A DNA stretch of 21,601 nucleotides from Candidatus Gallimonas caecicola (GCA_904394195.1 CAJFNH010000006.1:1-21601); one strand, 5' to 3'. Counted from the stretch's first letter, positions 14,280 through 21,160 are shown. Translations and numbers: made by a program. Notes: generated by a model from the letters alone, not told the origin.

Positions 14280-14308
14280 ATTGTACCATGAAACGCGGAT
14301 ATTTTCAA
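14280..14308 (-). promoter_or_regulatory. Sigma-A-type promoter of ftsH-parA-parB
   Basis: On the minus strand TTGAAA (14303-14308), a 17-bp spacer and TACAAT (14280-14285), 63 nt before the TTG start of ftsH. The parS sites lie 100-160 bp further upstream, so ParB spreading from them could cover this promoter. Confidence 0.8.
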
Positions 14309-14407
14309 GTCTTTGACGACAATTCTTTCCGATTTTTCAAAAATATCACTTTTTGACCGTAAAATGGTGAAAAAGTGTTGTGCGCACCCTGAAAAATAGC
14401 CTGAAAA

Positions 14408-14423
14408 TGTTTCATGTGAAACA
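14408..14423. other. parS: parS site with one variant base
   Basis: TGTTTCATGTGAAACA matches the Bacillus-type parS consensus TGTTNCACGTGAAACA except for T in place of C in the central CACGTG. It is 28 bp from the perfect copy, in the same intergenic region upstream of ftsH-parA-parB. Confidence 0.85.
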
Positions 14424-14450
14424 CTCTGGCAAATTTTTTCGATTTTTTGT

Positions 14451-14466
14451 TGTTTCACGTGAAACA
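14451..14466. other. parS: Perfect parS centromere site
   Basis: TGTTTCACGTGAAACA is a full match to the parS consensus and a perfect 16-bp palindrome. It is the expected loading site for the ParB encoded 3 kb away. Confidence 0.96.
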
Positions 14467-15256
14467 TTAAACGCTAATTTTTATGAATGGTGCTATTTGA
14501 GAATATCATTAGAGCAAAATAAAAGCTGGTATGGACCGTGAAAAGGCTTTGTCTGTATTCTTTTGGGTAAATTCGCTCATCCAACACACCTCTTTGTCTG
14601 ATTTTTTTCGTTTTGGGTCTTTGATCTGTTTTTTTCGGAAAATCGCCGAAAAAAAGGCCGTTTTCGTGATTTTTGAGCCGTTTTTTGCTTGCGCTGACGG
14701 ACATTTTCCTGGTGAAAAGACGGCAAAATCGCCTCGGAAAACGCTTTTTGCGGACGAAAAAACGCTCCTACGTTGTTTGAGAGCGATTTTATATCTTTTT
14801 ATTTCCGAATTTCCGGGCAAAAAACCTCGATTTTTTCAAAAAATGGGTCAATCGGCATCATTCTACATAGAAAATTCTTACAAAGGCATAAGCGGTCAAG
14901 CCGGATCTTTTTTGATTATGACAACAGGCACGGATCGGTTTTCTGTCCGGCGATCCCGCAAAGCGGTAAATTTATCGGCATCTGCAGCAGATACGAGCAT
15001 GAAGATGTTTTTTTCGATAAACGCAGAGGGGGCTTGCAAGCGCAGCCCGGTTCTGCGTCCGAATTTAGTCGTGCACTGTCATGTATGTATCGGAAGATGG
15101 ATATGAGATCGATTTTGCACCAAATCATCTTTTTGCGCTGATATGATATAAAGCGCGTAATTGTATTGCACCGACAATTTTTATGACGCAAAACAACTTC
15201 GCGCCAAACATTTTGAAAGCGCAGCGAGATTCAGCGCTGCGAAAGATTTCAGCGCA

Positions 15257-15293
15257 TAAAAAATCTGCGCCACGCAAAATGCGTGGCGCAGAT
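15257..15293 (-). terminator. Intrinsic terminator after cvpA
   Basis: A perfect 14-bp stem (15263-15276 with 15280-15293) with a short A/T loop, followed on the minus strand by a run of six T. It begins 14 nt past the cvpA stop. Next to it are the imperfect direct repeats AGATTCAGCGC/AGATTTCAGCGC and a 7-bp hairpin near 15221-15242. Confidence 0.9.
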
Positions 15294-15307
15294 CATGTAC
15301 AATCAGA

Positions 15308-15853
15308 TCATCCCTTCAGGAAATTAAACTGCGCTGCCCAACGGAACCATTCCCATTCATAGATCGCATTGACAATGCTGCTCTGTCCGATAAAGGTATT
15401 GATAGCGTCCGTATTGATCCAGGTACAGATGGTAAGAAGCAAAAAAATGAGGAAAAGCGCTTCGACCAGTCCGAGGATCCCGCCCAATATCCGGTTGATG
15501 ACGCGGAAAAAGGACACTTTATCCACCAAAGCCGTTCCGATCCAACCCAGCAGCCATGCTCCGATCTTCACGATAATGAACAGAGCAATAAATGCAATGG
15601 CGATGCTCAACCAGTTCGCGACTGTCTCACCGACGCCGTTTGCAATCGCGCTCGTCAGTCCGAAGGCGCTTTCAAGCGAGTTCTTGAAGGCATTGCAGAA
15701 TGTGAGCGCAACAAAGATCGCAAAGATCGTGCCTGCCAGTTTACATACGCCCTTGACAAATCCGCGCCATGTTCCGAACAGGATGCCCAGCAGCAAAATG
15801 ACGATGAACAAAACGTCAAGAACCCATGCAGATGATGCGTCCAACAGATTCAC
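15308..15853 (-). CDS. CvpA-family membrane protein
   Basis: A 181-residue integral membrane protein with four or five hydrophobic segments. The first is DVLFIVILLLGILFGTWRGFVKG, the signature N-terminus of the CvpA (colicin V production) family, and a later one follows FRVINRILGGILGLVEALFL. Family members are inner-membrane proteins linked to envelope homeostasis; their molecular role is unsettled. An in-frame ATG at 15889 lies within the promoter-proximal leader, while AAGGGAGGT is 6 nt before GTG 15853, so the GTG is chosen. It is monocistronic, with its own promoter and terminator, and divergent from yyaC. Confidence 0.85.
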   Translation of the reverse strand: MNLLDASSAWVLDVLFIVILLLGILFGTWRGFVKGVCKLAGTIFAIFVALTFCNAFKNSLESAFGLTSAIANGVGETVANWLSIAIAFIALFIIVKIGAWLLGWIGTALVDKVSFFRVINRILGGILGLVEALFLIFLLLTICTWINTDAINTFIGQSSIVNAIYEWEWFRWAAQFNFLKG

Positions 15854-15894
15854 TTGTCTACCTCCCTTTAAATAGTACTCTCTCTGCACATTTG

Positions 15895-15923
15895 ATTATA
15901 CCACACCCGGCGGAAAATGTCAC
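15895..15923 (-). promoter_or_regulatory. Extended -10 promoter of cvpA
   Basis: On the minus strand GTGACA (15918-15923), a 17-bp spacer and TATAAT (15895-15900) preceded by TGG, an extended -10. It lies in the 137-bp divergent region shared with yyaC, where a weaker TTATAAAAT on the plus strand near 15941 might serve yyaC. Confidence 0.85.
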
Positions 15924-15990
15924 GCTTTCCGCAGGAGATGTTATAAAATTGTGCAAAGTGGACAACCATTCCCATCTGCGGAGGATGACG

Positions 15991-16542
15991 ATGGAATACG
16001 CATTTCATTTCAGTAACACCATGGCGGAAACAGGCATCTATATGGCATTGAAGCAGCTGATGGGGGAATACGACCGTCCGCCCGTCGTGCTGTGTGTCGG
16101 AAGCGATCTGGCAGTGGGGGACAGTCTGGGGCCCGTTGCGGGCACCATGCTGCAGAGCAGCGGATTCCGCGGATATGTCTACGGTACGCTGAAACACCCG
16201 GTCACGGCAAAGGAGGCAAAATATTTGGGCGATTTTCTCAAAAAAACACACCCTCGCACTCCCGTCATCGCAATCGACGCAGCGGTGGGGGAGGAACCGG
16301 ATGTCGGACTCATCAAAGTTGTTCCGGGCGCACTGCGTCCTGGCGCGGGCGCAAACAAGCGCCTGCCAAAAGTAGGGGATGTCTCCGTGCTCGGGATCGT
16401 CGCCAAAAAGTCTGCGCTCTCATATCCGCTCTTCAATCTCACACGTCTGGGCGTAGTTTACTCCATGGCGGAGAGCATCTCCCGCGCAGTCGCCGATCTC
16501 CTGCCCGTTGAAAATGTGAACAATTCACAAAAATGCGTTTGA
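15991..16542 (+). CDS. yyaC: YyaC-family sporulation protein (DUF1256)
   Basis: A 183-residue protein of the YyaC family, putative spore proteases with a fold like hydrogenase-maturation and germination proteases. The core starts PPVVLCVGSDLAVGDSLGP, then YGTLKHPVTAKE, VIAIDAAVGEEPDVGLIKV, PGALRPGAGANKRLPKVGDVS and NLTRLGVVYSMAE, all family hallmarks. CGGAGG is followed by two close ATGs; ATG 15991 has the better spacing. The family is largely confined to endospore formers, and in Bacillus subtilis yyaC lies beside spo0J-soj, so its nearness to parAB is conserved synteny. Here it points away from the par genes. Expression in sporulation is inferred from the family, not read from a promoter. 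Confidence 0.9.
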   Translation: MEYAFHFSNTMAETGIYMALKQLMGEYDRPPVVLCVGSDLAVGDSLGPVAGTMLQSSGFRGYVYGTLKHPVTAKEAKYLGDFLKKTHPRTPVIAIDAAVGEEPDVGLIKVVPGALRPGAGANKRLPKVGDVSVLGIVAKKSALSYPLFNLTRLGVVYSMAESISRAVADLLPVENVNNSQKCV

Positions 16543-16606
16543 TTGAGGGCAGGGCTTGTACCAAAGATTATTTTACTAAATTTTTTTCATGACTTTCGCC
16601 GAATTG

Positions 16607-16636
16607 TTGACAAATTCCCTTTCACAGGGGTACAAT
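16607..16636 (+). promoter_or_regulatory. Sigma-A-type promoter of the 76-aa gene
   Basis: TTGACA (16607-16612), an 18-bp spacer and TACAAT (16631-16636), 33 bp before the start codon. A GTTGACAAATT context and the perfect -35 suggest strong vegetative expression, independent of yyaC. Confidence 0.8.
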
Positions 16637-16669
16637 ATTGGCAAATCCATAGTAAGGAGATACACGGAA

Positions 16670-16900
16670 ATGATCAAGACAACGAAAACCAAGACCTATA
16701 ACACCGAAACGGCAACCGTCGTAAAGAAGGTCGTCTGCGGCGCGTTCGGCGATCCCACCGGCTACGAAATGACGATGTACCAGACGCCCGAAGGAGATTT
16801 CTTCCTGTATACGAACGGCGGCGCGCAGTCTGCCTACAAGGAAGAGAAAATCACGGCTTACACCAAGGCAAACGCCAAAAAGTGGCTGGAAGAAAACTGA
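16670..16900 (+). CDS. Small conserved-looking protein of unknown function
   Basis: A 76-residue soluble protein starting MIKTTKTKTYNTETATVV. It ends with FFLYTNGG, a YKEEKITAYTKANAKKW stretch and LEEN. From memory, the pattern YxTETAxxV ... GxFFLYxxGG ... AKxWLEE recurs in small uncharacterised proteins of Clostridia, often in accessory regions; no function is known to me. It has one Cys, no membrane segment and a small beta-plus-helix look. ATG 16670 has AAGGAG 10 nt upstream, which is a little long. It has its own promoter and a strong terminator right after the stop, so it is a self-contained single-gene unit. Confidence 0.75.
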   Translation: MIKTTKTKTYNTETATVVKKVVCGAFGDPTGYEMTMYQTPEGDFFLYTNGGAQSAYKEEKITAYTKANAKKWLEEN

Positions 16901-16908
16901 AACACAAT

Positions 16909-16934
16909 AAAAACCTGCCGCAGGGCAGGTTTTT
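16909..16934 (+). terminator. Terminator after the 76-aa gene, copy 1 of a repeated hairpin
   Basis: An 11-bp stem AAAAACCTGCC/GGCAGGTTTTT with loop GCAG, 8 nt past the stop. With A- and T-runs on both sides it can work on either strand. The same 26 bases recur at 17127-17152. Confidence 0.9.
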
Positions 16935-17310
16935 ATATTTCTGTTTCTACGTCGTCTTCCGCAAGTGCCGGATATCCATACAACAAAACCCGCTGCGGGA
17001 CACGGTTTTACTTTTTCCAGAGGGGTGTTTTCGAACGATCCGCCTGCGGATGTATCTGTTATAAGGGATATGAAAGGCGATGCGGAACTACCTTGCAGAT
17101 CTCCCGGAAGTATATTCTTTTGTCAGAAAAACCTGCCGCAGGGCAGGTTTTTTGATTTATGAACGGCAAAGTATATCCATGGATTGTCTGCATCAGCGCA
17201 AACAGGGACTCCTTGCAGTATGATACCCGCAGGCACCCTGCGAAGGCGTATGAGGCGGGCGGAACAATCAAAACCCGCACGACGCCCATGCAGAAGCCCC
17301 GGGCGACATT
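16935..17310. other. Hairpin-rich intergenic stretch
   Basis: No supported gene. It holds several short GC-rich hairpins: 16989-16999 (CCCG/CGGG), 17038-17051 (ATCCGC/GCGGAT), the second terminator copy, and 17228-17242 (CGCAGG/CCTGCG). An open minus-strand frame over 17161-17260 reads GCLRVSYCKESL, which faintly recalls the C-terminal part of PLP aminotransferases. It runs on through the terminator and is not convincing. Confidence 0.5.
17127..17153. terminator. Second copy of the bidirectional terminator hairpin
   Basis: It has the same 11-bp stem and GCAG loop as at 16909-16934, followed by six T on the plus strand and preceded by five A. No gene ends immediately before it on the plus strand. 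On the minus strand it lies about 160 nt past the stop of the flavin-type gene and could terminate that transcript. Confidence 0.8.
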
Positions 17311-17787
17311 CTATGTATTCTCTTTCGGAAAACGCCGTTTTCCGGTGACGCGCTCACACACGACCTTGTACACCTCCACGGCGGGCAGAGCGGCGCACGC
17401 TTCGGCACTGTAATTCGCAAATCCGGTGTGTTCGAGCAACAGCCGGATACCCTTCACGCGTTCCTCGCCCGTGCAGCGCCGCGCCCTGCCGAACGCAATG
17501 ACGCTCTCGTAGTCCGCCGTCACGGAGTGTCCTGTCTCCACATAGCCCGCAAGGGCGTCCCACTCCAGGCAGACCCGTTCGTCGCGCGCGATGAGGTCGA
17601 CCTTCTTTCCCTCCTTCGCGCAGTGGAAATACACGGTAAGCACGCCGTCACGCTCCTCATAGCCGAAGGAGAGGGGCACGATATAGGGGTAGTCCCGCGC
17701 AAACAGTCCCAGCCGCACCGTCTGGCTTCCTTTCACGATGGCAAGGATCTGTGCAGGATCGGTGATTTCTCTGTCCGATTTTCGCAT
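17311..17787 (-). CDS. Pyridoxamine 5'-phosphate oxidase-fold flavoprotein, NimA-like
   Basis: A 158-residue split-barrel protein of the PNPOx-like FMN-binding superfamily, NimA/pyridoxamine-oxidase-related branch. Hallmarks are MRKSDREITD at the N-terminus, VRLGLFARDYPYIVPLSFGYE, and the cofactor-binding stretch VYFHCAKEGKKVDLIARD (residues 52-69). C-terminally HTGFANYSAE and VEVYKVVCERVTGK match the usual layout. Members bind FMN or related cofactors and reduce small molecules; some NimA proteins reduce 5-nitroimidazoles. The actual substrate is unknown. ATG 17787 follows AGAGGAAAAT. It starts 54 nt past the jag stop, with a terminator between, so it is probably fed by read-through. It stands where mnmE is commonly found after jag. 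Confidence 0.85.
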   Translation of the reverse strand: MRKSDREITDPAQILAIVKGSQTVRLGLFARDYPYIVPLSFGYEERDGVLTVYFHCAKEGKKVDLIARDERVCLEWDALAGYVETGHSVTADYESVIAFGRARRCTGEERVKGIRLLLEHTGFANYSAEACAALPAVEVYKVVCERVTGKRRFPKENT

Positions 17788-17797
17788 ATTTTCCTCT

Positions 17798-17832
17798 GAA
17801 AAACGGACAGGAGCGGATTTTCTCCGCCCCTG
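17798..17832 (-). terminator. Terminator of the rpmH-jag operon
   Basis: On the minus strand a 10-bp stem (17823-17832 with 17808-17817, one G-T pair) with a 5-nt loop, then TCCGTTTTT. It begins 9 nt past the jag stop and just precedes the flavin-type gene. Confidence 0.8.
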
Positions 17833-17841
17833 TTTTTTCCC

Positions 17842-18792
17842 TTATTCTTCGTTCTTGGGTTCTGTTTCCTCGGCAGGGGAGGGCGTTGTGCTCTCCTCGG
17901 TATCCTTTCCGAGATAGGTGCCGAAAAACCCGGAAAAACTTCCCTTGCGATAACCGCCCGAGCCGCCCTCGCGCTTGAAGCTCGTGCCCGACGATTCGGG
18001 CGTGCCCTCTGCGGGCAGCTCGCGCTTGGGGTAGGACTTTCTGTCGCCGTATCTGCTGTCGCTGCGGCTGTCCCTGTTGCCGCGGTAGCCGCCCTCGCGT
18101 TTGTCGCGGTTGAACTTTCCGCGGCTGCCGCCGCGCTCGTTCCTGCCGCCGCGGTTGTCCCGCTTTTCATACGGCTTGAGGTTTTTGGGGATGATCACCA
18201 CAAAGCGCTGCGGCTCCTTGCCTTCGCTCTTGGTGGTAACGTCGGGATTGTCGACGAGCGCGGCATGGATGATGCGCCGCTCATAGGGATTCATCGGCTC
18301 CAGGCGCACGCGCTTGCCCAGGCGCACCGCCTTTGCCGCAAGCTTGTTCGCAACGCGCTTGAGCGTCTCCTCGCGGTCCTCGCGGTAGTTCTCGCAGTCG
18401 ACGACCACCCGCTTGTACTCCTTTCTGCCCGTGTTGGCAACGGCGCCGGCAAGCGTCTGCACGGCGTCGATGATCTCGCCGCGCCGCCCGATGATACTCT
18501 TTGCCGAAGCTGCAGTCAGTTCGATGACGATCTTTTCGTCCTCGCTCGTGAGTTTGACGACCGCTTCCGTTCCCAGAAGGGGAAGCAGCCCCTCCAGGAA
18601 TACGACGGCGCGTTCGCCGTCCGTCTTTTTCTCTTTGACGGTGAGCCGGACCTGCGCGGGCTTTGACCCGATCAGGCGCTTTTTTCCTTCGTCGAGCACT
18701 TCCACATCGACGTCCTGTGCGGTGAGTCCGAGCTCCTCGAGCCCTGCGCTGACGGCCTCTTCCACCGTTCTTCCCGTAAAAATGTTTTCCAT
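17842..18792 (-). CDS. jag: RNA-binding protein Jag/KhpB with RG-rich tail
   Basis: A 316-residue protein of the Jag (SpoIIIJ-associated, KhpB) family. It binds RNA and is linked to cell elongation and division control in Gram-positives. Domain order is Jag-N (about 3-50), KH domain with the loop IIGRRGE (100-106), and R3H domain with NPYERRIIHAAL (168-179). Typical homologues end near residue 210. Here about 105 more residues follow (207-316): an Arg/Gly-rich disordered part (GGRNERGGSRGK, GGYRGNRDSR), then an acidic end with many Glu. Such RG-rich stretches often add nonspecific RNA binding. The gene lies 32 nt downstream of yidC with the site AAGAAGGAATAAGGG, last in the rpmH operon. Confidence 0.93.
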   Translation of the reverse strand: MENIFTGRTVEEAVSAGLEELGLTAQDVDVEVLDEGKKRLIGSKPAQVRLTVKEKKTDGERAVVFLEGLLPLLGTEAVVKLTSEDEKIVIELTAASAKSIIGRRGEIIDAVQTLAGAVANTGRKEYKRVVVDCENYREDREETLKRVANKLAAKAVRLGKRVRLEPMNPYERRIIHAALVDNPDVTTKSEGKEPQRFVVIIPKNLKPYEKRDNRGGRNERGGSRGKFNRDKREGGYRGNRDSRSDSRYGDRKSYPKRELPAEGTPESSGTSFKREGGSGGYRKGSFSGFFGTYLGKDTEESTTPSPAEETEPKNEE

Positions 18793-18824
18793 ACCCTTAT
18801 TCCTTCTTATTTTCGGTTGCCGCG

Positions 18825-20333
18825 TCAGCGGTCCTTGTTTTTTCCTTTTTTCTTATTTTCTTCCCGTTCGCGCGCTTCGCGCTCGATGAGCCACTTCGGC
18901 TTGTTGGTATTCACCTCGATGACCTGTTTTTCTTCCTTCTTTTTGAAGATGCGTCCGAGGATGAAATTGGACATGAGCGTGACGATGAGGGAGAACAGAC
19001 TCGATATGAGCATGTAGATGGTGAACGCCGCACTGTACATGAATGCAAAGATGGCATAGATGAGCGGCATCATGACGAGCATGATCTTCTGCGTCCTGGC
19101 GCCCTGTCCGTCCACCGTCTGGTACTGGCTGCTCTCCTTCTGCGAGCGCATCATGATGAACTGCGAGAGCACCATCAGCGCGATGGAGATGATGATGAGC
19201 CCGAAATATCCGTTGGGCGCTTCCTTTTCTTCGGTCAGTCCCGCGGTCAGATCGTTGTAATTCTGTTCGCTGAAGATATTCTGCAGCGGCTGCGTCGTCC
19301 CGTCGGCAAGGGTCACCTGAACGTTGCTGAAGTTGTTCAGGAAGGTCGCATAATCCTGCGGGATGGGGTGGTTGTACGAGACGTCCGGATACCACACGTT
19401 TTCCACCCACAAAAAGTTCGCGCGGTGCCCTTCATACCACGTCTTTGCCGCCGAGGCGCCCAGTCCCTTCACATAGGAAAGGCAGGCGCTGTCAAAATTT
19501 TCCGCCTCCGCGATCTGCGCATATGCCTCGGCGTCGTTTGCCTGCAGATATGCCGAAAGACGGTCGGTATCGATGGAATACTCTCTGGAGATATTCGTCG
19601 TGTCCAGCGAATATTGGTAGAAGATATACTTCGTTTCATCCTCCGGAACGACAAGCAGGGAATACGCCGTTCCTCCGCTCTCCGTTGCCGTGGAGAGCAG
19701 GGTATAGCTGCAGCCGCTCTCCGAAAAGGCTTCTCCCACCTTCTCCTGACGGCGCTGCTGTGCGCCCTCCGCGTCCGTCCATACCAGGGTGAGATTGCCC
19801 TCGCCGTCCACGACGACGCTGCCCGCTTCATCCTTGAGGGCGGTATAATCGACGCCCTGCACGCCGTTTGCCAGGATGGCGGCATTGTAGTCGCCCGACA
19901 TTTCCACAAAGAAGTTGAGGTTGGCGTAGCGGGAATAGGCGTTGAATGCCTGGAAGGCGACGATGATGACGACGAAGGCGATGATCATGGGCAGACACGC
20001 CCCGAATACGCTGTAACCGTTCTTCTTGTACAGCTCCATCATCTTCTGGTTGTAAGTCGTCTTATCGTTGGCGTACTGCTGCTGGAGCTTGTCCAGATCC
20101 TCGCGCATGCTGCGCATGATGAGCGTCTGCTTGCGCGTTTTGACGCGCTGATAGACGTCGAAGGGGAGGGTGATCGCCTTCAGGATGAGGGTAAAGCAGA
20201 TGATGCCCACGCCGATGATGCCCACGCTTTCGATGATCGCCTGCACAAACTGACCGAGCCAGTCCAGCCCGATCCGGTACCCTTCCTGCAGCAGGGAGAT
20301 CCCCACGCTGTTCAATAACGTCATGAATTGCAT
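18825..20333 (-). CDS. yidC: Membrane protein insertase YidC/SpoIIIJ with large external insertion
   Basis: A 502-residue insertase, almost twice the usual Gram-positive length (260-330 aa). The core is recognisable: an amphipathic N-terminus, core helix 1 (IIGVGIICFTLILKAITLPF), the cytoplasmic hairpin with MREDLDKLQQQYANDKTTYNQK, helix 2 (CLPMIIAFVVIIVAF), then helices 3-5 from residue 375 to about 465 and a basic C-terminal tail. Residues about 140-374 form one extracytoplasmic block between helices 2 and 3. This is not the position of the E. coli P1 domain, which precedes core helix 1. The groove arginine of YidC appears as Lys52. No lipobox is present, unlike B. subtilis SpoIIIJ. It is in the operon between yidD and jag. 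Confidence 0.93.
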   Translation of the reverse strand: MQFMTLLNSVGISLLQEGYRIGLDWLGQFVQAIIESVGIIGVGIICFTLILKAITLPFDVYQRVKTRKQTLIMRSMREDLDKLQQQYANDKTTYNQKMMELYKKNGYSVFGACLPMIIAFVVIIVAFQAFNAYSRYANLNFFVEMSGDYNAAILANGVQGVDYTALKDEAGSVVVDGEGNLTLVWTDAEGAQQRRQEKVGEAFSESGCSYTLLSTATESGGTAYSLLVVPEDETKYIFYQYSLDTTNISREYSIDTDRLSAYLQANDAEAYAQIAEAENFDSACLSYVKGLGASAAKTWYEGHRANFLWVENVWYPDVSYNHPIPQDYATFLNNFSNVQVTLADGTTQPLQNIFSEQNYNDLTAGLTEEKEAPNGYFGLIIISIALMVLSQFIMMRSQKESSQYQTVDGQGARTQKIMLVMMPLIYAIFAFMYSAAFTIYMLISSLFSLIVTLMSNFILGRIFKKKEEKQVIEVNTNKPKWLIEREAREREENKKKGKNKDR

Positions 20334-20346
20334 AATGTCTCGCTTT

Positions 20347-20592
20347 TCAGATCAGCCACTTCTTTTTGAAGTAGGCTTCGGGCGCGGGATCCACCCCGCC
20401 CTTTGACAGAGGATTGCACCGCAGGATGCGCCACAGTCCGCACAAGATCCCGGGAATGACGCCCAGATTGTTGATGCACCGCTTGGTATATTCCGAACAG
20501 GTGGGCTGATACAGGCACGTCCCGTGCGAAAGATACTTCTGGTAAAAACAGATCATGCGGATGCACAGCCCCTTAACGGGAGAGGGGAGCAT
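20347..20592 (-). CDS. yidD: Membrane protein insertion efficiency factor YidD
   Basis: An 81-residue YidD-family protein, thought to help YidC insert membrane proteins from the cytoplasmic face. Signature motifs are FYQKYLSHGTCLYQPTCSEYT, LWRILRCNPLSKGGVDP and three conserved Cys. A longer in-frame start exists, but it would overlap most of the 3' end of rnpA. AGGAG lies 7 nt before ATG 20592, giving the normal family length. It overlaps the end of rnpA by 20 nt in another frame and ends 13 nt before yidC, as expected in this operon. Confidence 0.93.
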   Translation of the reverse strand: MLPSPVKGLCIRMICFYQKYLSHGTCLYQPTCSEYTKRCINNLGVIPGILCGLWRILRCNPLSKGGVDPAPEAYFKKKWLI

Positions 20593-20983
20593 CCTCTTTC
20601 TCCTGCGCAGGCTGCCCGCAAGGTACGCCGCATTGTTCCTTACAAGACTGCCCGCCGCAATGCGCGGTAAGCTTTTCTTTCCGGAAAATTTTTCCGATGT
20701 CCCTTGCGAATGCGGCATACGAATATTCCTTTGCCTCCCGCGGAATGAGCAAAACAGAGCAATGTATGCTTAAACATTCCGCATTGGAGCGGAATGCTTC
20801 GCGCAAAAGGCGTTTCAGGCGATTGCGTACGACGCTTTTGCCGTACTTTTTTCCGACGCACACGGCAAACCGCGTCCTGTCCGACGGCAGATAGACGACG
20901 GTCAGGCTCTGTGCATGCGCCCTCTTTCCCACCCGCAGGATTTTCGTAAAGTCCTTCTTTCTCTTGATCCGCAGGTATTTCAT
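20573..20983 (-). CDS. rnpA: Ribonuclease P protein component
   Basis: A 136-residue basic protein that binds the RNase P RNA for tRNA 5' maturation. The N-terminal LRIKRKKDFTKILRVGKR and the RNR signature KSVVRNRLKRLLREAF (49-64) are clear. Typical length is 110-125 aa; the last 25 residues are a Cys/Gln/Glu-containing extension outside the conserved fold, overlapping the yidD start. It follows rpmH by 9 nt with only a weak AAGAAG site, in the classic rpmH-rnpA arrangement. Confidence 0.96.
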   Translation of the reverse strand: MKYLRIKRKKDFTKILRVGKRAHAQSLTVVYLPSDRTRFAVCVGKKYGKSVVRNRLKRLLREAFRSNAECLSIHCSVLLIPREAKEYSYAAFARDIGKIFRKEKLTAHCGGQSCKEQCGVPCGQPAQEKEDAPLSR

Positions 20984-20992
20984 GGCGCTTCT

Positions 20993-21127
20993 TTAAGCGG
21001 AGATGTGCTTTCTGCCCTTGTTTCTTCTTCTCTTGAGCGTGTTTCTTCCGCCCTGCGTCGCCATGCGCTTTCTGAAACCGTGCACCTTGCTCCTCTGGCG
21101 CTTCTTGGGCTGATACGTTCTCTTCAT
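20993..21127 (-). CDS. rpmH: 50S ribosomal protein L34
   Basis: A 44-residue, very basic ribosomal protein: MKRTYQPKKRQRSKVHGF, then RKRMATQGGRNTL and KRRRNKGRKHISA. Full match to the L34 pattern and length. AAGGAG lies 6 nt before ATG 21127, and a strong promoter is 34 nt upstream. It is the first gene of the rpmH-rnpA-yidD-yidC-jag operon. Confidence 0.98.
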   Translation of the reverse strand: MKRTYQPKKRQRSKVHGFRKRMATQGGRNTLKRRRNKGRKHISA

Positions 21128-21160
21128 ATAAGACTCCTTGTCAATGTGCGATTTTTTTTG

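Larger units (their letters stand above)
14218..15256. other. AT-rich, gene-poor region containing parS
   Basis: Roughly 1 kb with no convincing gene on either strand. It holds the ftsH promoter and leader, two parS sites and long T- or A-rich tracts. A perfect 8-bp inverted repeat CACTTTTT/AAAAAGTG lies near 14345-14376. I find no consensus DnaA box (TTATCCACA). Short ORFs here have atypical composition and no recognisable motif. A 23-codon minus-strand ORF near 14510-14582 has a fair AAGAGGTG site but no recognisable product. The stretch 14880-15140 could be decayed coding DNA, but frames shift and nothing is recognisable. Confidence 0.6.

Noticed and set aside
14210..14467. An 85-codon minus-strand frame starting MFHVKQ
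   Set aside because: It is made by translating the two parS palindromes and runs into the ftsH start. The MFHVK start is a typical artefact of parS.
14531..15191. Several overlapping frames of 76-191 codons in the AT-rich gap
   Set aside because: They lie on both strands with T/A-run translations and no family motif. A frame-shifting stretch near 14.9-15.14 kb might be a decayed gene, but nothing is recognisable.
14218..15256. Replication origin with DnaA boxes
   Set aside because: The region is AT-rich and carries parS, but I found no TTATCCACA-like boxes. oriC cannot be claimed here.
17059..17289. Minus-strand frame with GCLRVSYCKESL, faintly like an aminotransferase C-terminus
   Set aside because: The resemblance covers only about a dozen residues, and the frame continues through a terminator hairpin. 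I cannot support a gene or pseudogene.
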